15,004 nt of DNA from RGIG4608 sp045635885 (GTDB lineage Bacteria > Bacillota > Clostridia > Oscillospirales > CAG-272): NCBI GenBank assembly GCA_045635885.1, contig JAZTWO010000002.1:1-15004 (forward strand), in the 5' to 3' direction. How positions within the stretch are numbered: position 1 is the first letter of the stretch; each line of letters starts with the position of its first letter. The notes under the pieces are model-generated. The model saw nothing but the letters and a program-made list of their open reading frames with translations. It was not told where the DNA came from and ran no database searches. Of the stretch, positions 5,981 through 12,747 are shown piece after piece. Position numbers and translations under genes: made by a program.

Positions 5981-8900
5981 ATGAAAAGAATTATATCAAT
6001 TTTATTGATTCTTTTATGCTTGACTATGGTTTTTGCCTCGTGTGGAAACAAAAAGCACAAGCCCAAGGTTGTTGAGGTTGTTGCCCCCACCTGTACGGAT
6101 ATGGGTTACACCGAATACACGTGTAAGCATTGTGAAAGCAACTATGTAGATGACTTTACAAATGCGCTTGGACACGCATATAGCGATGCAGTTGCCTTGG
6201 TTGTTGAGGACTGCACAAATCGTGGTGTTTATGAAAGCACCTGTGTGCGTTGTGGCGAGCTTCATAGATATTCTGTGAACGCAAAGGGACATAGCTACGT
6301 TGAAATTTCGGCGGATGGCGAAACCGTCGCTTACGAATGCGAAGCTTGTCGTGATGTTGTAACTCTTGCCAATGATGAAAGAATTGAAGATTATGTTGGA
6401 TGCGTTGAAATTTTCGATGTTGAACCTACGTTCACATTCAAAGTAACTTCATCAGAGGGCGAAGAACACATTAGAAATAATCTTAAGATTATTGATGCAT
6501 ATTTCAACGGTTCTGAGTACGAAAGCGCCCCCGACGTTGCAAAGGAATACGTTCTTTCAAACGATTCCGGCAATGTTTGGACGGTAAGTGTTTCAGGTGA
6601 ATATGAATATGACACAACCTATCTGGTAAAACTCACAGGCGGAGTAAAGCTTGCCGATTACAAGGGAAATGAACTTTCCTTTACGGTTGTTGATGACCCT
6701 AATCACGAAAATGCCTATGAATATAGCGATAGCGCAGTATTTTTGAAGGCGCTTGAAAATGCCAACGGTGGCTATTATCCATATCAAATAAGCGCAGATG
6801 GCGGATACCTCTACCTCACCGTAGGAAAAATTGATGGCATTTCAAAGGGACAGCTTCTTTGCATTGGCGAGGTAAGCTCAATTTACGATATTAATAGCGA
6901 CACAGAATGCTATTTTGGTGTAGTTGAAGCAACCTATCCTCTTGCAGATGGCAGATATATGGTTAAGCTTGCAGAGCCTGCCATTGAAACAATATTCAAC
7001 CAATTTGATATTGCGTATAACGAGGATGTAAACCTTGACGGAGTTGAAGTTAACATTGAGCAGCTCAAAGCAGACCTTGTAAACTCACTTTACGCAAACG
7101 AAGATTTTGTTGAGTTCTTAAGCGCAGTGCATATCTCATCAAATAGCTATCTTAAAGCAAAGGATTGCTATTCACCCGAGCTTATGGACACCAATGCATT
7201 CCTCAACAGTATTTCTTTGCGCCCCACAGTAAACTTTAGCGGAAATTCGCTTTATACTACCATAGCGGGCGACATTACACTTTCAATTAAGAATTCAAGT
7301 GGCAACGACGTTGGCACTCTCACAATTGATTTCACCTTTGAAATTGAAAGTCAATTCAAAATTGACGTTAAATACGAAATCAATACAAGCTGGAAGGGAA
7401 TTAAAATCGAGCGCTTTGACGTTGCGATGACCCAAACTGATAATATCGGCTTTGAATTTGGAATTACCGTTGATGCCGACACTTTAGTTAACGATGCACA
7501 GTACGTTATGAACCTTGCTACAGGTGAAGCGCACCTTGCTTGCTGTATTGAGGTAACAAGAGCCGACGAAGATACTGAATTTAAAACCATTTCTGCAACT
7601 GAAGCGCAGAGTGCAAATAAGAAATGTACTCATTGCAGACCTGAGGGCGGTGAGGACCTTGCAGACGATTTCAAGGGCTATTATATTGAAACTCTTTACT
7701 GCTCTGACTGGGAAAGAGTTTGTGCAGACATAAACAAATTGCTTGAGGCAAATGGTTCTGATATTGGCACAACAATTAAGCTTGGCGGAGTAAAAATCCC
7801 CGTATTTGGTCCTGTAAGTGTAAATCTTGACCTTGGATTTGCAATTTCCTTTGACGTGCGTGCAATAATGAACTATTCTTGCAGCTTTGCTCAAACAAGT
7901 GTTTACGGTATGCGACTTAACCATAGCTACGTTCAACCCTATTCACAAATTTCGGGCGGTTCGGTAACTGAAAACGAACTTGAAATTCTCGGTTTTGCCG
8001 AGGTAAAGGCGGGCTTGGCGGTTGAAGCATACGTTAATATTTCAGGTCTTGAAAAATGGATTAAAGCGGGCGTTAGAGCGGAGCTCGGCGCATATTCCGA
8101 CATTTCCGGTATGCTTGATAGCGTTAGCGATATTTCCGGCGCATATCTTGAAACAGGCGTATACCTTGATATTAGCGCATTCTATAAGCTCGTTAAAAAC
8201 GAGGGAGACGCAGACGTTGCCGAAGTAAAGAAGCCCTTGCAAAAATATGGCTATGAAAAGCTCTATTTTGGCTATGAAACATATTATGATGCAATTGAAA
8301 TTCTCGGTTCATTCGATATCGCAGCAAACGATATTCTTAACGTAAAATACTATGACCTTGTAAATATGGTTATTAAAACCGATGAACTTTCATTGAATGA
8401 AAGAGGTAAGTATACAGTTACTTTAAGTCTTGCAAGCGGTGAATATTGCGAAATCAAGAACGGAGTAATCGTATATAAGCTTGGCGCACCCAAGGTGTTC
8501 AGTGATACACTTATCATTACTGTTAAAGCAAATAACGGTGAGTTTGGAAAATATAGAAGGGGAAGCGCACTCTATTATCTTGACACAGTTGAAATCGACT
8601 TCACGTTTGATACTAACCATACGCACATATGGCAAGAGGCTACCTGTACAACAGCAAAAACCTGCACAGTGTGTGGACTTAAAGAGGGCGAAGCACTTGG
8701 ACATAACTTCAGTGAAGCAACCTGCACAACACCCAAAACTTGCTTGGTTTGTGGTGAAACAGAGGGACTTCCTATCCATCATATCGAGAGTGATTGGATA
8801 ATTGATAAAGAGGCAACTAAAACTGAATATGGTTCAAAGCACAAAGAGTGCACCGTTTGCGGCTATGTTATTACTACAGTTTCTATTAATCCCACCGGTT

Positions 8901-10831
8901 CACAAGGGCTTTCCTTTGCAGTTTATTCTTGGGGGTGTGTTGTAACGGGCATCGGTACTTGTACAGATACTAATATCGTTATTCCTGCTACATATAACGG
9001 CTTGCCTGTTAAGGAGATTTATGAAAAAGCATTCTATAATTGTATTGCACTCACAAGCATAACAATTCCTGACTCTGTGACAAGTATTGGAAATTACGCA
9101 TTCGGATATTGTTCATCGCTTGAAAGCGTAACCATGGGTAATTCCGTGATGTACATTAGTGATTCCTCATTTTCTCATTGCACCTCGCTTACAAGCATAA
9201 CAATTCCCGACTCTGTAACGAAAATTGGATCTGCATTCTCTGGTTGTACATCTCTCACAAGTGTAACATTTGGCGAAAATAGTCAGTTAACGAGTATTAT
9301 TGGCCGTGCATTTTCGGATTGCTTCTCACTTACAACTATAAGTATCCCTAACTCTGTGACGAGTATTGGTAATAATGCTTTCGAACGTTGCACATCACTC
9401 ACATACATAGAAATCCCCAATTCCGTTACGAGTATTAGTGGTGGTGCATTCCAAAATTGCGAGGCGCTTACAAGTATTGAAATACCCGATTCTGTGACGA
9501 GTATTGAGATGGGTACATTCTATGGTTGTACTTCCCTCATAAGCATAACAATTCCCGACTCCGTGACGAGAATTGATCAAAATGCATTTTATAATTGTAC
9601 CTCACTTACCGATGTATATTATATCGGAGAAGTTGATAGTTGGATTGGAATTATTTTTAACGATCCTATAATGAACTATGCCAAAAATTTGTATTTTAAT
9701 GGTGAACTTGTGACATCTGTCATAATTCCGGATTCCGTGACTAGTATTGGAAATAATGCTTTCTCTGGTTACTCCTTACTTACTAGTATAACAATTGGCA
9801 ATTCTGTTACAAGTATTGGTAGTTATGCATTTTCTGGTTGCTCGTCACTTACAAGCATAGAAATTCCCGACTCTGTAACGAGTATTGGTAGTTATGCATT
9901 TTCTGGTTGCGACTCGCTCAAGAGTGTGATAATGGGCAAATCCGTGAGAAGTATTGGTGCACGTGCATTCTTTAATTGTACCTTGCTTACAAGTATAACA
10001 ATCCCCAAATCCACGACGAGCATTGGTGAATTTGCATTTTTAAATTGTATTTCACTTATAGAGGTTTGCAATAAATCATCATTGAATATAGTTGTAGGTT
10101 CTGAAGATTGTGGAAGGATTGGCTATTATGCAAAGCATATTATTAATGATGAATCAAAATCAGCTATTAGATATGTTGGCGATTACGTGTTCTTTGATGA
10201 CGGAGCAAATGTATATCTTGTTAAATATTTTGGTAACGAAGCCACAATAACCTTGCCTAAATATGACTCTGGAAAAGAATATGCTATCTGGAAAAATGCA
10301 TTTAAAAATTATAAAATAACAAGTGTAACTATCCCAGCTTATGTGACAAGTATTGGCGACTATGCATTCTCTAATTGCACATTGCTCACAAGTATAGATA
10401 TACCTAACTCTGTGACGAGTATTGGTAAAGAAGCATTCAGTAATTGCACCTCGCTCACTAGCCTAACAATAGGGAACTCCGTGATGAGTATTGGTGAAAG
10501 TGCATTCTCTAATTGTACATCGCTTACAAGCGTAAATATACCTGACTCTGTGACGAGTATTGGTGTTAATGCATTCGGTTCTTGCTCTGCATTAATAAGT
10601 ATAATAATCCCCGACTCTGTGACGAGTATTGGCAGTATGTCATTCATTTTTTGCTCATCTCTTACGAGTATAGTAATTCCCGACTCTGTGACGAGTGTTG
10701 GTAGTTGGGCATTCGGATATTGCGATAAACTCACAATTTACTGTGAAGCGTCTTCACAACCAAGCGGATGGAATGCTGAGTGGAACAAATACTATAACCG
10801 CACAATTGTTTGGGGTTACAAACCCGAATAA
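5981..10831 (+). CDS. Large BspA-type leucine-rich-repeat surface lipoprotein
   Basis: 1616 residues. Residues 1-20 are a lipoprotein signal peptide with lipobox FASC (Cys21), so a lipid-anchored surface protein. Residues about 34-122 carry Cys-pair modules (PTCTDMGYTEYTCKHC, STCVRCG, YECEAC). Residues about 125-245 look beta-rich and Ig-like, unassigned. Residues about 245-870 are a long beta-rich part that I cannot assign. Residues about 875-965 are Cys-pair repeats again (TCTVCG, TCLVCG, ECTVCG with ALGHNF). From about 1005 to 1585 come some 21 LRR_5 (BspA/TpLRR) units of about 23 residues, core pattern SLTSITIPDSVTSIGxxAFxxC. Two family-typical breaks interrupt them: YYIGEVDSW near 1215 and the NKSSLNIVVGSEDCGRIGYYAK insert near 1365. 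A short tail ends WNKYYNRTIVWGYKPE; no LPXTG. BspA-like proteins bind host or bacterial surfaces, but the ligand here is unknown. Monocistronic. Confidence 0.95.
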   Translation: MKRIISILLILLCLTMVFASCGNKKHKPKVVEVVAPTCTDMGYTEYTCKHCESNYVDDFTNALGHAYSDAVALVVEDCTNRGVYESTCVRCGELHRYSVNAKGHSYVEISADGETVAYECEACRDVVTLANDERIEDYVGCVEIFDVEPTFTFKVTSSEGEEHIRNNLKIIDAYFNGSEYESAPDVAKEYVLSNDSGNVWTVSVSGEYEYDTTYLVKLTGGVKLADYKGNELSFTVVDDPNHENAYEYSDSAVFLKALENANGGYYPYQISADGGYLYLTVGKIDGISKGQLLCIGEVSSIYDINSDTECYFGVVEATYPLADGRYMVKLAEPAIETIFNQFDIAYNEDVNLDGVEVNIEQLKADLVNSLYANEDFVEFLSAVHISSNSYLKAKDCYSPELMDTNAFLNSISLRPTVNFSGNSLYTTIAGDITLSIKNSSGNDVGTLTIDFTFEIESQFKIDVKYEINTSWKGIKIERFDVAMTQTDNIGFEFGITVDADTLVNDAQYVMNLATGEAHLACCIEVTRADEDTEFKTISATEAQSANKKCTHCRPEGGEDLADDFKGYYIETLYCSDWERVCADINKLLEANGSDIGTTIKLGGVKIPVFGPVSVNLDLGFAISFDVRAIMNYSCSFAQTSVYGMRLNHSYVQPYSQISGGSVTENELEILGFAEVKAGLAVEAYVNISGLEKWIKAGVRAELGAYSDISGMLDSVSDISGAYLETGVYLDISAFYKLVKNEGDADVAEVKKPLQKYGYEKLYFGYETYYDAIEILGSFDIAANDILNVKYYDLVNMVIKTDELSLNERGKYTVTLSLASGEYCEIKNGVIVYKLGAPKVFSDTLIITVKANNGEFGKYRRGSALYYLDTVEIDFTFDTNHTHIWQEATCTTAKTCTVCGLKEGEALGHNFSEATCTTPKTCLVCGETEGLPIHHIESDWIIDKEATKTEYGSKHKECTVCGYVITTVSINPTGSQGLSFAVYSWGCVVTGIGTCTDTNIVIPATYNGLPVKEIYEKAFYNCIALTSITIPDSVTSIGNYAFGYCSSLESVTMGNSVMYISDSSFSHCTSLTSITIPDSVTKIGSAFSGCTSLTSVTFGENSQLTSIIGRAFSDCFSLTTISIPNSVTSIGNNAFERCTSLTYIEIPNSVTSISGGAFQNCEALTSIEIPDSVTSIEMGTFYGCTSLISITIPDSVTRIDQNAFYNCTSLTDVYYIGEVDSWIGIIFNDPIMNYAKNLYFNGELVTSVIIPDSVTSIGNNAFSGYSLLTSITIGNSVTSIGSYAFSGCSSLTSIEIPDSVTSIGSYAFSGCDSLKSVIMGKSVRSIGARAFFNCTLLTSITIPKSTTSIGEFAFLNCISLIEVCNKSSLNIVVGSEDCGRIGYYAKHIINDESKSAIRYVGDYVFFDDGANVYLVKYFGNEATITLPKYDSGKEYAIWKNAFKNYKITSVTIPAYVTSIGDYAFSNCTLLTSIDIPNSVTSIGKEAFSNCTSLTSLTIGNSVMSIGESAFSNCTSLTSVNIPDSVTSIGVNAFGSCSALISIIIPDSVTSIGSMSFIFCSSLTSIVIPDSVTSVGSWAFGYCDKLTIYCEASSQPSGWNAEWNKYYNRTIVWGYKPE
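9031..10734 (+). repeat. Coding tandem repeats (about 69 bp) of the LRR domain
   Basis: About 21 imperfect copies of a 23-codon unit, with recurring DNA such as GACTCTGTGACGAGTATTGG. The period is interrupted at about 9610-9720 and 10060-10320. The high DNA similarity between neighbouring copies (for example at 9817-9909) suggests recent amplification or homogenisation by recombination. Confidence 0.9.
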
Positions 10832-10849
10832 AAATGAATAAACAATTTA

Positions 10850-10878
10850 AACAGCGCAGTTTTCTGCGCTGTTTTTTT
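10850..10878 (+). terminator. Intrinsic terminator after the LRR lipoprotein
   Basis: AACAGCGCAG, TTTT loop, CTGCGCTGTT, and a seven-T tail that overlaps the stem base. Confidence 0.95.
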
Positions 10879-10882
10879 GCGC

Positions 10883-10899
10883 TAAATTGGGATTTATCG
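10883..10899 (+). repeat. Copy 1 of a 17-nt intergenic repeat
   Basis: TAAATTGGGATTTATCG occurs identically at 14743-14759, in each case just after a terminator hairpin. Beyond it the copies stay similar with small gaps (GTAGGTTA against AGTAGTTA). Function unknown. Confidence 0.75.
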
Positions 10900-10926
10900 G
10901 TAGGTTAGAATTTGCACAAACACTCG

Positions 10927-11031
10927 GCTCCCTCTGTCGAGGGTGATTCCCCACAGTGTGGGGAAATGTCTGCAACGCAGACAAAAGGGACTGGCGCGTT
11001 AGCGTGGCACCGTAAGGTGACTGAGGGAGAG
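10927..11031 (+). repeat. Palindromic intergenic element, module 1 (MITE/SINE-like)
   Basis: The ends GCTCCCTCtGTC and GACtGAGGGAGAG pair with each other. Between them lie several hairpins: CCCTCtgtcGAGGG, TTCCCCACagtGTGGGGAA (10947-10965), TGTCTGCaacGCAGACA (10967-10983), CGCgttaGCG and CACCgtaaGGTG. Base composition is clearly GC-richer than the flanks. The CTCCCTCTGTCGAGGG and GACTGAGGGAG signature resembles, from memory, a short repeat frequent in intergenic regions of gut Clostridia. No transposase is encoded here. Confidence 0.75.
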
Positions 11032-11062
11032 TTCTTAACGAAAAGTTACTTAAAATAAGGTT

Positions 11063-11142
11063 CTCTCCCTCCGTCGCCTGAACTAACGAGCAAGCTCGTG
11101 AGTACTGCGCCACCTCCCTCGTCAGAGGGAGGCAAGAGCTTG
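11063..11142 (-). repeat. Palindromic intergenic element, module 2 (inverted relative)
   Basis: Read on the minus strand this has the same start and end signature as module 1 (CCTCCCTCTGACGAGGGAGG … GGCGACGGAGGGAGAG), so it is a diverged copy facing module 1. Internal hairpins are CCTCCCTCgtcaGAGGGAGG (11113-11132) and ACGAGCaaGCTCGT (11086-11099). The inner ends of both modules are complementary: GAGGGAGAG 11023-11031 and CTCTCCCTC 11063-11071. Confidence 0.72.
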
Positions 11143-11205
11143 CGTGTTCAATCTCCCCTACAAATCAAAATTTGAAAACTTTTCTCAAAAAAGCGCAATC
11201 AACTA

Positions 11206-11234
11206 TTGATAAATTACTTTATTTATGTTATACT
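11206..11234 (+). promoter_or_regulatory. Promoter of the rbfA-nrnA-metG cluster
   Basis: TTGATA (11206-11211), 17 bp, TATACT (11229-11234) preceded by TGT (extended -10). The -35 sits in AACTATTGATAA, the same 12 bases that surround the pgk -35 at 2692-2703. The leader is about 65 nt; the ribosome binding site AAGGAAGGTGA is at 11294-11304. Confidence 0.8.
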
Positions 11235-11308
11235 AATATGAATTATTATGTAAAATTGCGCTAATTGGGGCTAAAATATGCCAAATAGCGACGAAGGAAG
11301 GTGAAAAT

Positions 11309-11683
11309 ATGGCAAATTATCGTAGAGGAAGAATCAATGATGAGGTTCAAAAGGAGCTTGCATCCATTTTGAGAGATGTAAAAGATCCAAGAGTTAGTGG
11401 CGCATTTGTTAGTGTAACAGCTGTTGACGTAACACCCGACCTCAAATATGCAAAAATATATTATAGCTCACTCATGGGCGACAAAAAGGAAGTTGCAAAG
11501 GGATTAAAGGCGGCATCCGGCTATATCAGAAGCCAAATTGCGCAAAGATTGAATTTAAGAATCACCCCCGAGCTTACTTTTATACTTGACGATAGTGTGG
11601 CACACGGTGCGCACATTTCAAAATTGCTTAATAGCATCACTTTTTCCGAGGACTTTGAAGAAGAGGAATCCGGTGAACAGTAA
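11309..11683 (+). CDS. rbfA: Ribosome-binding factor A
   Basis: A 124-residue KH-fold protein that binds the 30S subunit and helps 16S rRNA 5'-end maturation, important in cold. Family marks: an N-terminal RRGRINDEVQKELASILRD helix, KDPRVSGAFVSVTAVDVTPDLKYAKIYYS, then AASGYIRSQIAQRLNLRITPELTFILDDSVAHGAHISKLL, which matches the conserved C-terminal half of the KH domain. A short acidic tail (EDFEEEESGEQ) ends it. Length is normal. The start follows AAGGAAGGTGA. Its stop overlaps the start of nrnA by one base (TAATG), showing translational coupling. In many Bacillota rbfA follows nusA-ylxR-infB; here it is the first gene of its transcript after a repeat-rich gap, so the usual upstream partners are absent. 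Confidence 0.97.
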   Translation: MANYRRGRINDEVQKELASILRDVKDPRVSGAFVSVTAVDVTPDLKYAKIYYSSLMGDKKEVAKGLKAASGYIRSQIAQRLNLRITPELTFILDDSVAHGAHISKLLNSITFSEDFEEEESGEQ

Positions 11684-12690
11684 TGCGAAATTATAAGGAA
11701 TATACACTTGATGAGGTGTGTAAATTTTTTGCAGAGAAAAAGAACACACTCATAATCTTTCATGTGCGACCCGATGCTGACGCTATTGGGGCATCATACG
11801 CACTAAAGCTTGTTCTTGAGGCAATGGGAACAAAGGTGCTTTGCACTTGTGAAAGCGAAATTCCGTCCCGACTTGCGTTTTTAACGGACAAGCATCAAAA
11901 AAGCGCAAGGTTTGACAATTTGGACGGGAACTTTGAATTTCAAAGAGTAATAACCGTTGATACGGCAAGTCCTGCCCAGCTTGGCAATCTTCAAAAACTT
12001 TTTGAGGATAAAATTGACCTTATGATTGACCACCATGAGAATGGAACAAGATATGCAGATAATTACATTCGTTCTGATTATGCAGCAAGTGGCGAAATTG
12101 TTTTTGAAATAGCCCAAAAGCTTGTTGAAATGGGAGAACTTGATGCTATTCCAAGAGATGCTTATGACCTTATTTATGCGGCACTCAGCTCCGACACAGG
12201 TTGCTTTAAGTATTCAAACGTTTCTGCCCACACTCATCTTTGTGCGGCAGAGCTTATCAAAGTTGGTGTTGACACTGCAGAGATAAACCACAGACTTTTT
12301 GATTGTAAAAGTGAAAAAATGCTTGCGGCAGAGTCTGCGGGCTTTCAAAATATAAAATTTTTCAACAATCGCAAAATTGCGGCAGTTTTGTTCCCATACG
12401 AACTAAAAAAGGAGCTTGAGCTTGAAGACGAGCATCTTGAAACTCTTGTTGACGTTGCAAGAGCAGTTGACGGGGTAAAAATTGCTATGAGTGTTCGCCA
12501 ATCAACCGCACACCGTTCATTCAGAATATCGCTTCGTTCATCCTGTTCGTTTGACGTTTCAGTTGTGGCAAAGCATTTTTCGGGTGGTGGACATGTAAAG
12601 GCGGCGGCTTGTACAATTGAGGCGGATTCAATTGAGTTTGCAACACGTCTTGTCGTTGATGAAATTATGCGACTTTGGAATAAAAACTAA
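11683..12690 (+). CDS. nrnA: DHH/DHHA1 phosphoesterase, NrnA-like oligoribonuclease/pAp phosphatase
   Basis: A 335-residue member of the DHH family. NrnA degrades nanoRNAs of two to five nucleotides and dephosphorylates 3'-phosphoadenosine 5'-phosphate in Bacillota, which lack Orn. Metal ligands seen: His27, Asp31 and Asp33 in HVRPDADAIG, Asp93 in TVDTASP, Asp116-His117-His118 (DHH) in MIDHHENG, and Asp171 in SSDTGCFKYSN. The DHHA1 part carries the substrate-binding GGGHVKAAAC (301-310). All expected residues are present, so it should be active. The ATG overlaps the rbfA stop codon; the rbfA-nrnA order is conserved in Bacillota and supports this assignment over other DHH proteins such as RecJ (far longer) or GdpP (membrane-bound with PAS/GGDEF). 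Relative use of nanoRNA and pAp cannot be read from sequence. Confidence 0.92.
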   Translation: MRNYKEYTLDEVCKFFAEKKNTLIIFHVRPDADAIGASYALKLVLEAMGTKVLCTCESEIPSRLAFLTDKHQKSARFDNLDGNFEFQRVITVDTASPAQLGNLQKLFEDKIDLMIDHHENGTRYADNYIRSDYAASGEIVFEIAQKLVEMGELDAIPRDAYDLIYAALSSDTGCFKYSNVSAHTHLCAAELIKVGVDTAEINHRLFDCKSEKMLAAESAGFQNIKFFNNRKIAAVLFPYELKKELELEDEHLETLVDVARAVDGVKIAMSVRQSTAHRSFRISLRSSCSFDVSVVAKHFSGGGHVKAAACTIEADSIEFATRLVVDEIMRLWNKN

Positions 12691-12712
12691 ATTATTTATT
12701 ACGAAATACAAT

Positions 12713-12734
12713 TTCTTTGCCCATTCGCAAAGAA
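12713..12734 (+). other. Hairpin abutting the metG ribosome binding site
   Basis: TTCTTTGC (12713-12720) and GCAAAGAA (12727-12734) pair perfectly around CCATTC. The stem ends one base before AAGGAG (12736-12741). There is no T-run, so it is not a terminator. No T-box fits: the gap is only 57 nt and has no T-box sequence. Inference: it may affect access to the SD or mRNA decay. Confidence 0.6.
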
Positions 12735-12747
12735 GAAGGAGATAAAT

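Larger units (their letters stand above)
10832..11205. other. Non-coding stretch between the LRR gene and the rbfA promoter
   Basis: It holds, in order, the terminator, the 17-nt repeat, the two facing palindromic modules, and then about 60 bases of A/T-rich DNA (11143-11205) in which I see nothing beyond a short CAAATcaaaATTTG inverted repeat. No credible gene on either strand: the 88-codon minus-strand reading across the palindromes has no ribosome binding site or recognisable protein pattern. Confidence 0.75.

Noticed and set aside
9031..10734. CRISPR-like regular repetition
   Set aside because: The period is about 69 bp (23 codons), repeats are imperfect and in one open frame, and the translation is a classic LRR_5 array.
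10847..11113. 88-codon minus-strand frame through the palindromic repeats
   Set aside because: Composition follows the hairpins; no SD or recognisable protein features.
12691..12747. T-box or separate promoter before metG
   Set aside because: The gap is far too short for a T-box, and TACAAT at 12707 has no -35 at proper distance.
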